Positions 1 to 6,421 of a stretch of DNA of 29,419 bases are shown piece by piece. Origin of the DNA: a virus; IMG/VR virus record IMGVR_UViG_3300032315_000466, positions 1 to 29,419 of that record; one strand, given 5' to 3'. Numbering within the stretch: position 1 is the first letter of the stretch; each line of letters starts with the position of its first letter. Both the position numbers and the translations under genes were made by a program. The notes under the pieces are model-generated. The model was not told where the DNA came from. It worked only from the letters and a program-made list of their open reading frames with translations, and did not search any database.

Positions 1-150
1 ATGACTGAAAACAAACAACTCACAGAATACATCAAAAAAATTATCAATTCTCCTGATAATGTAAAACTTTGTGTTTATGATGAAGATAATAATGAAAGAG
101 ATTTATCTAATGGTATTGTAAATGTTGTGGTAGAGGAGAACCAGAAATGA
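1..150 (+). CDS. Small hypothetical protein, 49 aa
   Basis: An ATG at the first base opens a 49-codon frame beginning MTENKQLTEY and ending EENQK. It is acidic, with no membrane segment or recognisable domain. The ATGACT start is the one used by most genes in this region, so the frame is probably complete, but upstream sequence is not visible and an earlier start cannot be excluded. Its stop overlaps the next ATG (ATGA), so the two are probably translationally coupled. Confidence 0.7.
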   Translation: MTENKQLTEYIKKIINSPDNVKLCVYDEDNNERDLSNGIVNVVVEENQK

Positions 151-395
151 ATTGCCCCGATTACGAACTTCTAATGCATTGTCCGAAGTGGTTGCTTTGG
201 ACTATGAAAAGAGTTCCTCATCATACTGCGATGAAACTGTATGGGTTTTATAGTGGATTTCCAATGTCCTGGTGGGCATTTCAAGTATGGGGTGCTATAA
301 TGACTACAGACTATGAGACAACAAATAGAAAAACATTTGGATGGACTTGGTATGATGAATTTTATGGTATTTTGAATAGAGGTTATTATGACTGA
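147..395 (+). CDS. Small hypothetical protein, 82 aa, Trp/Tyr-rich
   Basis: The frame starts on the ATGA junction with the preceding gene and codes for an aromatic-rich protein (nine Trp, including WLLW and GWTWYDEFYG). No domain is recognised. The hydrophobic stretch around residues 38-52 is rich in Trp and Phe but too interrupted to call a membrane helix. The 3' end overlaps the next gene by 8 nt. An antisense frame over this gene is a shadow. Confidence 0.7.
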   Translation: MNCPDYELLMHCPKWLLWTMKRVPHHTAMKLYGFYSGFPMSWWAFQVWGAIMTTDYETTNRKTFGWTWYDEFYGILNRGYYD

Positions 396-990
396 AACCA
401 ATCACTCCCAATCAATTCCAGTATCCCCAAATGTATTCCCCACAAAAAACAAGAAAATGACTGAACCAACAGGATATAAACTCAATCCAAACAAACTCAA
501 AAAAGCACCTCAAGGTATTCTTCCTTATGTTTGTGGTGCTTTTTATTACACCGAAGATTATGAGTATTTTGATGTAATCAAACCATACCTTGATATTCCA
601 GAAAAACCTAAAACTCTGGAAGAAATCAAACAAGAACTTGATAAGAAGTTTGAAGAAATCATAGAGCAATATAAAAGGAACTCCTATGCTTCTAAACTAA
701 CTGCGGAAAGGAAATACGAAGATAAGTTTGATAATATTTTTGATAATTTTCAGTATGCTGTGAACAATGGATTTTTTCCTCTTAAAGGATTATTTGGTAT
801 TGCTGATTACTCCAATGTGAGTGTGAATAATGCCATTACTCATAAATTTGTAATCAAACCGGATGCTATTGGTGTTGGGTATTATCAAATCTCTTCTGAT
901 ATTCAATTTTGGATGAAGGAAAAACCTAATTTTATTGTTAGGAATTGTGCTAAAATTCTTTTAGGTCTTATTTGGAAGGACACTCCCTGA
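388..990 (+). CDS. Hypothetical protein, 200 aa
   Basis: This is the largest gene in the first 6 kb. The start region holds two candidate ATGs: residue 1 (MTETNHSQ) and residue 24 (MTEPTGYKLN). The second has the MTE start usual here, so the true N-terminus is uncertain. A charged, probably helical region at about residues 68-110 (many K and E) is followed by an alpha/beta-looking C-terminal half rich in aromatic residues. I recognise no family. The stop at 990 lies inside the first copy of the dispersed promoter module, so this gene ends its transcription block. Confidence 0.75.
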   Translation: MTETNHSQSIPVSPNVFPTKNKKMTEPTGYKLNPNKLKKAPQGILPYVCGAFYYTEDYEYFDVIKPYLDIPEKPKTLEEIKQELDKKFEEIIEQYKRNSYASKLTAERKYEDKFDNIFDNFQYAVNNGFFPLKGLFGIADYSNVSVNNAITHKFVIKPDAIGVGYYQISSDIQFWMKEKPNFIVRNCAKILLGLIWKDTP

Positions 991-1062
991 ACTGGCACAA
1001 GGACTTCCCAAAGTCCCCGAAAATGCCTTATAATACACCCATAACCACAAAGGAACTCAAAA
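985..1062 (+). promoter_or_regulatory. Promoter module copy 1
   Basis: The conserved element CTGAACTGGCACAAGG (about 986-1003) is followed by a TATAAT -10 box at 1029-1034 and the leader ACACCCATAACCACAAAGGA, then the ATG at 1063. No good -35 hexamer lies 17 nt upstream of the -10 box, so recognition may depend on the conserved upstream element. The leader AAGGAA provides a ribosome binding site. The same arrangement recurs at 2499, 3862, 26142, 26727 and 28893. Confidence 0.75.
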
Positions 1063-1218
1063 ATGGACTTCAAAGATGATGTAAGATTTGTTATTATTGC
1101 TCTGGCAATGTGTGTTCTTGTTCCATTCACGTTGATTAGTTCATTCGTATTTACTGCGAAATTTTATTCTATGATTTATGGTATTCCTTGTGAAATTTGT
1201 GGTGAGGCAAAGAAATGA
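1063..1218 (+). CDS. Small single-span membrane protein, 51 aa
   Basis: First gene after promoter module copy 1. The 51-residue product starts MDFKDDVRF, has one clear hydrophobic helix at about residues 9-31 (VIIALAMCVLVPFTLISSF) and ends in a small Cys-containing tail (PCEICGEAKK) with a CxxC pair. AAGGAA lies 10 nt before the ATG. Function is unknown. Small phage membrane proteins like this often act on the host envelope, but nothing in the sequence says so here. The stop overlaps the next start (ATGA). Confidence 0.75.
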   Translation: MDFKDDVRFVIIALAMCVLVPFTLISSFVFTAKFYSMIYGIPCEICGEAKK

Positions 1219-1430
1219 CTAAAATAAAACTCACAGCACACCAACTCGCAGTTATTATTGATACTTTCAATCAGTCTTTGATGACTTCTAATTGGAGTGG
1301 AGTATATACTCACAAGTCAAGGGAGGATGTAAGGAATGCGATTGCCGGGATTATGAATGAAATGAGTGTAGAGGTTGTCACAGACAAAGCAGAATTGCCA
1401 GGTGATTGCCAAGGAGGGTATTTGAAATGA
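1215..1430 (+). CDS. Small hypothetical protein, 71 aa
   Basis: The product starts MTKIKLTAHQLAVIID. The first half is predicted helical, with a central SREDVRNAIAGIMNEMS segment. It is soluble, with no recognised domain. It is coupled at both ends by ATGA overlaps to the membrane protein before it and the Cys-rich protein after it. Confidence 0.7.
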   Translation: MTKIKLTAHQLAVIIDTFNQSLMTSNWSGVYTHKSREDVRNAIAGIMNEMSVEVVTDKAELPGDCQGGYLK

Positions 1431-1642
1431 CTGAAATGAAACTCTGTAAGGATTGTAAGCATTATCGCAAGGATTGGTGTGCTCGTATTACTGGATACGG
1501 GAATATTTTTGATATGTGCTTCAATCCTATTTTGAATGAGGCAGACCCTGTGACTGGAGAATCCAAAGGTCTTTTTTGTGATACTATGAGAAAGTTTCAC
1601 GGGTGTCTAATGGAAGGTAAGTATTGGGAGGCACGGAAATGA
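1427..1642 (+). CDS. Small Cys-rich protein, possible zinc binder, 71 aa
   Basis: The start is taken at the ATGACTGAAATG that overlaps the upstream stop. An in-frame extension to 1406 exists but has no good start codon. The product has spaced cysteines (LCKDCKHY, DWCAR, MCFNP, LFCDT, HGCLM) and ends GKYWEARK. This arrangement, with a C-terminal Gly-x-[FYW]-[FW]-[ED] tail, is seen in small Cys-rich phage and bacterial proteins. Zinc binding is likely but unproven. Function is unknown. Confidence 0.75.
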   Translation: MTEMKLCKDCKHYRKDWCARITGYGNIFDMCFNPILNEADPVTGESKGLFCDTMRKFHGCLMEGKYWEARK

Positions 1643-1767
1643 CTAACAAACAATTTTACTCCCTTTGTGGTGTCATAACATTTTCTGCGGGGGTAATTGC
1701 AAACTCTCCAATTCTGTCAATATTTGCTTTTATCTGTTTTATTTTTTCAATTCGTGAGGCAAAATGA
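1639..1767 (+). CDS. Small membrane protein, 42 aa
   Basis: A 42-codon gene starting MTNKQFYSLC. Almost the whole product is hydrophobic: a first helix at about residues 10-20, a loop at residues 21-25 (ANSPI) and a second at about 26-37 (LSIFAFICFIFS). It ends IREAK. It may span the membrane once or twice. It is coupled to both neighbours by ATGA junctions, which supports it as a real gene despite its size. Confidence 0.65.
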   Translation: MTNKQFYSLCGVITFSAGVIANSPILSIFAFICFIFSIREAK

Positions 1768-2072
1768 CTGACAACCCATTATTACAAAAATACGACGAAC
1801 TCTACGGACAAAAAGAAGAACCTAAATCATTTCCATCACCAAGATATAGTAAGGATGCCTGGGCAATCAGACATCTTGAAGAACTTTTACACGAACTAAA
1901 AACTGGTAGGGCAGTATTTCTTGATAGTAAAACAGAACCAAACCATCGGCATTATGGCGCAAGTGAAGATTTTAGAAATTATATGAATGGTTCAAATTTG
2001 GAACCACAAACGCCATTACGAATTGATGAAGGTGATAAAATCACTTTAACTATTTTTAGAAAATGTAGGTAA
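1764..2072 (+). CDS. Hypothetical protein with N-terminal NPLLQKYDELYG motif, 102 aa
   Basis: The protein opens MTDNPLLQKYDELYGQ, a peptide that recurs at the C-terminus of the unrelated gene at 25682 (SNPLIQKYEELYG). This is a short exchanged module. A charged helical section follows (AIRHLEELLHELKTGRA) and then a beta-rich C-terminus (GDKITLTIFRKCR). No family is recognised. The next gene starts 4 nt after the stop. Confidence 0.7.
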   Translation: MTDNPLLQKYDELYGQKEEPKSFPSPRYSKDAWAIRHLEELLHELKTGRAVFLDSKTEPNHRHYGASEDFRNYMNGSNLEPQTPLRIDEGDKITLTIFRKCR

Positions 2073-2076
2073 TTTT

Positions 2077-2247
2077 ATGAAACTAACTATTGTTGATATT
2101 GCCATAGTATCTCTTATTGTTCTAAAATTCGCAGGAGTAATTGATTGGACTTGGGGACAAACATTATCTCCTCTTATTATTCTTGTTGTTATTGGATTTA
2201 TTCAAGGTGCTATTGAATCTTTTGAAGAAAGGAAGAATAAAAAATGA
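2077..2247 (+). CDS. Small two-helix membrane protein, 56 aa
   Basis: A 56-codon frame starting MKLTIVDIAIVSLIVLKFAG, with hydrophobic helices at about residues 4-20 and 30-46 separated by a DWTWGQ turn, and a charged tail ESFEERKNKK. The predicted topology is a helical hairpin with the charged C-terminus in the cytoplasm. The stop overlaps the next ATG. Function is unknown. Confidence 0.7.
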   Translation: MKLTIVDIAIVSLIVLKFAGVIDWTWGQTLSPLIILVVIGFIQGAIESFEERKNKK

Positions 2248-2498
2248 AACTAACTAATGTGAAACTCTTTGATTATCGCAAAAATGAAGATTGGGGAAAA
2301 GATTATTATTTCACATTTCTCAAAGGACGAAAATATTCACTCATTCAAGTATCTTTCAGTATCTGTCAATATAGTGGATGGTTTGAACTTCCACAAATTC
2401 AAATAACTATGGGTGGTGGAAAATTATTTGGAATATTTGTTTATTTTAGCAAATTTGGTGCGGATGTGGATTTTGTATCCAGAAATTGGTGGTTATAA
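2244..2498 (+). CDS. Small hypothetical protein, 84 aa
   Basis: The protein starts MKLTNVKLFDYRKNEDWGKD. It is rich in aromatic residues and beta-forming stretches (YYFTFLKGRKYSLIQVSFS) with a Gly-rich GGGKLFGIF turn. It contains no membrane helix or motif I can name. It shares the MKLT start with the preceding gene, but the rest is unrelated. It is the last gene before promoter module copy 2. Confidence 0.7.
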   Translation: MKLTNVKLFDYRKNEDWGKDYYFTFLKGRKYSLIQVSFSICQYSGWFELPQIQITMGGGKLFGIFVYFSKFGADVDFVSRNWWL

Positions 2499-2592
2499 GG
2501 ACACTTGAAGAACCGGCACAAGACCCCACCAATCCCCCTGTGGATGCCCTATAATACACTCATACACAAACAATCCAACTGAAGAACCTGAA
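2499..2592 (+). promoter_or_regulatory. Promoter module copy 2
   Basis: GACACTTGAAGAACCGGCACAAG is followed by a CCCC-rich stretch, a TATAAT -10 box at 2550-2555 and the leader ACACTCATACACA. The ATG of the next gene is at 2593. One frame through the module reads T-L-E-E-P-A-Q-D-P-T-N-P-P-V-D-A-L and stops in the -10 box. The other copies keep the same reading, so the module looks derived from the tail of a coding gene. Confidence 0.75.
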
Positions 2593-2886
2593 ATGACTAA
2601 TCTTTTTAATGCAGAAGACGCAAAACAACTATCCAAATCTAATGACCCAAATGAATTGCTGAAAACAATTCTTGGTGAAATTAAAGAGAAAGCAAGTATG
2701 GGTAAGTGGGAATACATCACTCGCAACTACGGGTTTGGGGAAAGTATTCTCTATGATTTGGAATGTAATTATCCTGAAAAAATTAAACACGTCTTGTACG
2801 GATTGCGGGATTTGGGATTTGATGTTACGATTGTAACAAAAGAATGTCAATTTGTTGATATTTACCTACAAGTTACTTGGTCTTGA
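2593..2886 (+). CDS. Hypothetical protein, 97 aa
   Basis: First gene after promoter module copy 2, starting MTNLFNAEDAKQLSKSNDP. It is mainly helical at the N-terminus (PNELLKTILGEIKEKA) with a mixed C-terminus (KHVLYGLRDLGFDVTIVTKE). No recognised family. The CTGAAGAACC sequence upstream is only a weak ribosome binding site. Confidence 0.7.
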   Translation: MTNLFNAEDAKQLSKSNDPNELLKTILGEIKEKASMGKWEYITRNYGFGESILYDLECNYPEKIKHVLYGLRDLGFDVTIVTKECQFVDIYLQVTWS

Positions 2887-3104
2887 TTTATTACTATACA
2901 AATTACCCCTTTAATGAACTTGGGGATATACCTCACCAACAAGCACCATTAAGGAAAGTAAAACTTATTGATTTTGATGGTGATAAATGGTGTAAAGTTG
3001 AAGTGGAAGGAATAGTTGCTAATGTAAAATACTTTTACCTTTGTAGATTAACACCACTTACTTTTGAGCAATTGATTATTGATTTTGTTGATTATGATGG
3101 ATAA
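2883..3104 (+). CDS. Small hypothetical protein, 73 aa, probable TTG start
   Basis: There is no in-frame ATG near the 5' end. A TTG at 2883 overlaps the upstream stop as TTGA, copying the ATGA junctions of its neighbours, and is the best start (product begins MIYYYTNYPFNELG). The protein is beta-rich (PLRKVKLIDFDGDKWCKVEV). No family is recognised. The 3' end overlaps the next gene by 8 nt. Confidence 0.6.
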   Translation: MIYYYTNYPFNELGDIPHQQAPLRKVKLIDFDGDKWCKVEVEGIVANVKYFYLCRLTPLTFEQLIIDFVDYDG

Positions 3105-3345
3105 AGAAGAATACTACAAATACATAGAAGGAAAAGACACTTATCCCTCCCATTCTCATAAGTGGATTGTGAAAACTTTTACTGATACAAGTGATTTCAA
3201 TCCTAATGAGTTGTTCTATCGCAACTTCGGTCCATTTGAAACCAAAGAAGAAGCAAAGGAGTTTATTGAAAATTATAAGGTAAAATATACAACCAAAGGA
3301 TTTATTACAAGGTATAGTATTCAACCATTATGTGAGGTATTATGA
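3097..3345 (+). CDS. Small hypothetical protein, 82 aa
   Basis: Two adjacent ATGs (3094 and 3097) can start this gene. Both lie inside the end of the preceding frame. From 3097 the product begins MDKEEYYKYIEGKDT. The middle section FGPFETKEEAKEFIENYKVK has the look of the short alpha/beta units that phage proteins use for small-ligand or protein contacts, but I cannot name a domain. It ends in an ATGA overlap. Confidence 0.65.
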   Translation: MDKEEYYKYIEGKDTYPSHSHKWIVKTFTDTSDFNPNELFYRNFGPFETKEEAKEFIENYKVKYTTKGFITRYSIQPLCEVL

Positions 3346-3569
3346 TTAAAAAAATTATCAAAAACTTATGGGAAAAACTTGTAATTCATAAGTATGTCTA
3401 TTATGGAATTCAATGGGGTAATTATGGTTCTTTTGGATATAATGGTAATTGGGAAAAATTTGAATATTGGCAAACCAAATATAAAGAACTTGGATATATT
3501 CCCGTGAGTACTCATATTTGGGTTTCTTGTAGTCAGTATTTGTCAAAATTGAGGATAAAAAATGAGTAG
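3342..3569 (+). CDS. Small basic hypothetical protein, 75 aa
   Basis: It starts MIKKIIKNLWEKLVIHKY, an amphipathic basic helix, followed by an aromatic- and Gly-rich section (YYGIQWGNYGSFGYNGNW). It has no Cys pair motif and no membrane helix. It overlaps the next gene by 8 nt. Function is unknown. Confidence 0.65.
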   Translation: MIKKIIKNLWEKLVIHKYVYYGIQWGNYGSFGYNGNWEKFEYWQTKYKELGYIPVSTHIWVSCSQYLSKLRIKNE

Positions 3570-3861
3570 ATTTACAAAAAATCCTGATGAAATCGTGCTT
3601 GAAAATGTGAAGATGTTTCACTTGGAAAACCTCACAGAAAATGCCTTATGGATTGGTGTTTATACAAAAGATAATAAAATCTATCACCTTAATATTGTCG
3701 CAAAGAATAATGAATTAAATTATTTTTGGAGTGATGAGACACCTGACGAAGTGGCACAAGGACACACCAATCCCCCTGTGGAGGTATTAGAATTTAATGG
3801 TATCTGTCGTGATAATTGTCAAGGAACTAAAATCTCTTCTCTTCCTGGACTTCCCGAATAG
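3562..3861 (+). CDS. Hypothetical protein carrying an in-frame copy of the tail/promoter module, 99 aa
   Basis: It starts MSRFTKNPDEIVLENVKMF. Residues 58-71 read ETPDEVAQGHTNPP, the translation of the module that elsewhere sits in intergenic promoters. Here the module has lost the TATAAT box (GTATTAGAAT at the equivalent place) and is followed by another 25 or so residues ending SSLPGLPE. The gene therefore shows the module inside an open frame. Confidence 0.7.
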   Translation: MSRFTKNPDEIVLENVKMFHLENLTENALWIGVYTKDNKIYHLNIVAKNNELNYFWSDETPDEVAQGHTNPPVEVLEFNGICRDNCQGTKISSLPGLPE

Positions 3862-3944
3862 ACACCTGAAGAACTGGCACAAGACCCCATCAATCCCCTG
3901 TGGATGCCCTATAATACACTCATACACACAAAGGAGCAACTAAA
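3862..3944 (+). promoter_or_regulatory. Promoter module copy 3
   Basis: ACACCTGAAGAACTGGCACAAG (from 3863) leads to a TATAAT -10 box at 3910-3915, the leader ACACTCATACACACAAAGGAG and the ATG at 3945. AAGGAG 8-9 nt before the ATG is the best ribosome binding site of this first region. Compared with copy 2, the coding reading is broken by loss of one C in the C-run, which supports the view that it acts here as DNA and not as protein. Confidence 0.8.
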
Positions 3945-4154
3945 ATGAGTTACGATGATGATTTTCTATTTGGATTTGCTGTTGTTATTTTTATTATTGC
4001 GATTTTTGTAGGAGGAATGATTATAGGTTCAGTGATTACGGAACAAGATAACATCACAAAAGGAAGAAGTGAAGGTATTATTCTCTGCTCCAAAAAACCA
4101 ACGGATTGTAAAACAGAATACGATTACTTGAAACTGAAAGAACAACTAAAATGA
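3945..4154 (+). CDS. Small membrane protein, 69 aa
   Basis: It starts MSYDDDFLFGFAVVIF. There is one strong transmembrane helix at about residues 9-31 (Ile/Phe/Val/Gly), preceded by an acidic N-terminus and followed by a polar domain with two cysteines (LCSKKPTDCK). The orientation is probably N-out or N-in with a polar C-terminal tail; charges do not settle it. It has a good ribosome binding site (AAGGAG) and is first in its transcription block. Confidence 0.75.
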   Translation: MSYDDDFLFGFAVVIFIIAIFVGGMIIGSVITEQDNITKGRSEGIILCSKKPTDCKTEYDYLKLKEQLK

Positions 4155-4414
4155 CTAAACTTTTTCAATACGATAAAAAAGTTTGGGAAAATGGTGAAAT
4201 CTCCCACACTTGGCAGTTTGTTATTCTCAAAAATCGTTCATTACTATGGGTGAATTATGAAAATCCTACCAATCATCATTGGTCTTCTGGTGGATTTCAT
4301 ATCGTATTTTCTTTTCTTTCCAGTTCTCTTTTTGGTGTAGAATTGAATAACGACAAACAGTGTCTTGCTTTTGAATTTTTTACAGAATACTTTGATGGGT
4401 GGGGTGAAAAATGA
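4151..4414 (+). CDS. Small hypothetical protein, 87 aa
   Basis: It starts MTKLFQYDKKVWENGEIS. It is rich in Trp, Phe and Ser (HHWSSGGFHIVFSFLSSSLF) and ends FDGWGEK. The pattern of alternating hydrophobics suggests a beta-sheet protein. No family recognised. ATGA overlaps at both ends. Confidence 0.65.
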   Translation: MTKLFQYDKKVWENGEISHTWQFVILKNRSLLWVNYENPTNHHWSSGGFHIVFSFLSSSLFGVELNNDKQCLAFEFFTEYFDGWGEK

Positions 4415-4584
4415 CCGAAGAATGTTTTGGTAGTTGTGAAAAACATATTGGAAAAGTTCAATATGTAAATGTAAAAGACCTCAGAACAGGATATGATTGG
4501 GGAGAGTTCTATTATTGTGAACACGCAATCAAGGGTGATACGGATGATGGACTTGTTGTTACTATTTTAAATGATGAAGAATGA
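4411..4584 (+). CDS. Small Cys-containing protein, 57 aa
   Basis: A 57-codon frame starting MTEECFGSCEKHIGKVQYV, with C5, C9 and a later YYCEHAIKG. Cys and His at these spacings (CxxxC then CxxH-like) would fit a small metal site, but this is inference only. It is coupled to both neighbours by ATGA junctions. Confidence 0.65.
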   Translation: MTEECFGSCEKHIGKVQYVNVKDLRTGYDWGEFYYCEHAIKGDTDDGLVVTILNDEE

Positions 4585-4763
4585 CTAAAAAACAACTCAA
4601 AACTCTTCTACTTGGTTTACCATTTCAATTTCCACTTATCTTTACTCTTCAATTTGGGGTTCATTTCCTTACAGGTTTGAGTATCTTGTGGTGTGTTCCT
4701 ATTGCTATTGTTCTTATTGTGATGTATAATGTTGGTGATAAGATTATGTGGGGGGAAAAATGA
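4581..4763 (+). CDS. Small membrane protein, 60 aa
   Basis: It starts MTKKQLKTLLLGLPFQFP. There are two hydrophobic stretches, about residues 8-26 and 30-50, with little between them, so a helical hairpin in the membrane is likely. It ends VGDKIMWGEK. Function unknown. Confidence 0.65.
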   Translation: MTKKQLKTLLLGLPFQFPLIFTLQFGVHFLTGLSILWCVPIAIVLIVMYNVGDKIMWGEK

Positions 4764-4972
4764 AAGGAACTATATCTCCTCAAATGAGAGCACTATTGAA
4801 TAATAGAGATTTGTATAGAAAATTTACTTCTAAATTATTTGAATCTTCCCCAAGAAAACCTTTTTGTGTAGAAGATGACTATGGAAACCGAGTATGTTAT
4901 ACTCCCTATGGTCAAAGCAATATTCAACCCAAAAAGAAAAGAAACCTACTTCAATTGCTATTAGGAATGTAA
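4760..4972 (+). CDS. Small basic hypothetical protein, 70 aa
   Basis: The ATG at 4760 overlaps the upstream stop and is preferred over an in-frame GTG at 4748. The G-rich GGGGGGAAAA run before it can serve as ribosome binding site. The product begins MKGTISPQMRALLNN and ends in a basic, Leu-rich tail (KKKRNLLQLLLGM). No recognised domain. Confidence 0.65.
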   Translation: MKGTISPQMRALLNNRDLYRKFTSKLFESSPRKPFCVEDDYGNRVCYTPYGQSNIQPKKKRNLLQLLLGM

Positions 4973-4973
4973 A

Positions 4974-5168
4974 ATGACTAACGAACAAATCCTTGAACTT
5001 GCTAAAACCTGTGGATTTATTGTCTGGGGGTGTGCGGAAGAACAACAACTCTTGAAGTTTGCCCAAGCAATTCGTAAAGAAACTATTGAGGAAGTTCTTA
5101 CTTCACTGAAAGATGTTCCTAATCCAGAAGCAAATAGAACAGCAATCAATCGTATTATGAGTATGTGA
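4974..5168 (+). CDS. Small helical protein, repeat family copy 1, 64 aa
   Basis: It begins MTNEQILELAKTCGF. The first 45 nt are identical to the start of the gene at 5352, and a further block (EEQ..LLKFAQAI) is shared. The protein is predicted all-helical. The gene pair, with the intervening gene at 5171 that also begins MTNEQ, looks like a recent tandem duplication. Function is unknown. Confidence 0.7.
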   Translation: MTNEQILELAKTCGFIVWGCAEEQQLLKFAQAIRKETIEEVLTSLKDVPNPEANRTAINRIMSM

Positions 5169-5170
5169 TT

Positions 5171-5359
5171 ATGACTAACGAACAACTACTCAATTCACTA
5201 CAAGGAACTATGGCAACGATTGACCCGTATTCAGTTAAAAAAGAAGCAATTGATGAGTATCGTATAGATACGATTGAGGAACGACTTACTCGTATTGAAG
5301 ATAAAGTTGATTTACTCATTACTCAACTCAAAATAGAGTTTTATAAGAAGAATGACTAA
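5171..5359 (+). CDS. Small coiled-coil-like protein, 62 aa
   Basis: The ATG at 5171 is preferred to an in-frame GTG at 5165. The product starts MTNEQLLNSLQGTMATID. Its C-terminal half (EERLTRIEDKVDLLITQLKI) has heptad spacing of Ile/Leu/Val and is probably a short coiled coil. Its first 15 nt match the duplicated genes on either side. Confidence 0.65.
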   Translation: MTNEQLLNSLQGTMATIDPYSVKKEAIDEYRIDTIEERLTRIEDKVDLLITQLKIEFYKKND

Positions 5360-5558
5360 CGAACAAATCCTTGAACTTGCTAAAACCTGTGGATTTGATA
5401 ATATCACAGGTAAGGATGAAAATTACTGGGACTGCGAGGAAGAACAACTCTTGAAGTTTGCCCTACTAATCCACGAAAATGGATACAATGAGGGTTATAG
5501 TGAGGGTTATGATAGTTCTACTATGAGTAGTAAAATGAATATGTGGGAAGAAGAATGA
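5352..5558 (+). CDS. Small helical protein, repeat family copy 2, 68 aa
   Basis: It begins MTNEQILELAKTCGF, identical at the DNA level to the gene at 4974 for 45 nt, and keeps EEEQLLKFALLIHE. An inserted section (NITGKDENYWDC) and a Gly/Tyr-rich repeat (YNEGYSEGYD) distinguish it from copy 1. The terminal segment MNMWEEE overlaps the next gene start. Confidence 0.7.
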   Translation: MTNEQILELAKTCGFDNITGKDENYWDCEEEQLLKFALLIHENGYNEGYSEGYDSSTMSSKMNMWEEE

Positions 5559-5728
5559 CTAAAAAACAACTAATTGATTCTCTTCTCAATCTTGATGTTC
5601 CTGACGATACTATCGTAGTTATGGCATCTGGTATTGGTTTTGAAGATGTTCGTGGTGTAGAACTTAAAGACCTCGTAAGTTCTACATACAAAAAAGACGA
5701 CGAATTTCCGGCAATTATTTTGAACTGA
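5555..5728 (+). CDS. Small hypothetical protein, 57 aa
   Basis: It starts MTKKQLIDSLLNLDVPDD. The middle DTIVVMASGIGFEDVRGVEL reads as a strand-turn-helix unit. An in-frame GTG at 5543 is a poorer start than the ATG that overlaps the upstream stop. No family named. Confidence 0.65.
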   Translation: MTKKQLIDSLLNLDVPDDTIVVMASGIGFEDVRGVELKDLVSSTYKKDDEFPAIILN

Positions 5729-5729
5729 A

Positions 5730-5972
5730 ATGACTAAAATCCCCCTCAAAGCAATCACCGTTACTTACACCAGAACTCTTCAATTCATTCCCACAGAGGA
5801 AATGAATGATGAATGGTTTATGGATCCATCACAAGAATCATTTGAGGGTTATGCTCTTGGTGAATTATTTGATGTGATTTGTAATGATGTAAGGGGCAAC
5901 GGAGATCCTATGCCTTATACTGTTATTCAGCAAGGAGAAACTGTTGAGGTTGATTGGGAGGATGAAGAATGA
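5730..5972 (+). CDS. Small acidic hypothetical protein, 80 aa
   Basis: It starts MTKIPLKAITVTYTRTLQF. It is strongly acidic towards the C-terminus (GETVEVDWEDEE). The beta-strand N-terminus and VICNDV segment are compatible with a compact alpha/beta fold. Unknown function. The start lies 1 nt after the previous stop. Confidence 0.65.
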   Translation: MTKIPLKAITVTYTRTLQFIPTEEMNDEWFMDPSQESFEGYALGELFDVICNDVRGNGDPMPYTVIQQGETVEVDWEDEE

Positions 5973-6184
5973 CTGAACCAATCTGGTATATTCTTTATGA
6001 TGGTGATAGTGTTGATGGTAGAGGAGACCCAACCTACTATGGAAGAACCACAGATAAAGAAATAGCAAAGGCACACTGGAAAAAGTGTAATAGCAGTCCT
6101 TATAGTGTTGGTAAAGTTGTTGCTTTTACTGATACAAAAAAACACACACTTAATTTTGATTATGATTGGGAGAGACTAAAATGA
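5969..6184 (+). CDS. Small hypothetical protein, 71 aa
   Basis: It starts MTEPIWYILYDGDSVDGRGD. The sequence TYYGRTTDKEIAKAHWKKC followed by SVGKVVAFTD resembles the strand-helix-strand layout of short phage proteins of unknown role. No catalytic motif seen. ATGA overlaps on both sides. Confidence 0.65.
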   Translation: MTEPIWYILYDGDSVDGRGDPTYYGRTTDKEIAKAHWKKCNSSPYSVGKVVAFTDTKKHTLNFDYDWERLK

Positions 6185-6420
6185 TTGAACTTGTTAATCT
6201 TGAAGAATGTGTTGGATATGTGGTTAAAGTTAATCGCAGAGACGATACAACTCTTTATGGAAAAATTAGAGTTAGACCTAATGATGATTATTGTCCTTTC
6301 ATATTGGATTTGGGAGATGGTCGTGGAGTTTGTTATCGCAAAAACGGCAGAGTAATGAAAGACGCAGATGAACTTGATATTATTTGGATTAAAAAAATAG
6401 CAAAAGAGGATGAAGACTGA
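6181..6420 (+). CDS. Small hypothetical protein, 79 aa, beta-rich
   Basis: The ATG at 6181 overlaps the upstream stop. The product starts MIELVNLEECVGYVVKVN. Alternating short strands (TTLYGKIRVRP, CPFILDLGDG, VCYRKNGRVM) suggest a small beta-barrel, but I cannot assign a family. It ends in an acidic tail. Confidence 0.65.
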   Translation: MIELVNLEECVGYVVKVNRRDDTTLYGKIRVRPNDDYCPFILDLGDGRGVCYRKNGRVMKDADELDIIWIKKIAKEDED

Positions 6421-6421
6421 A

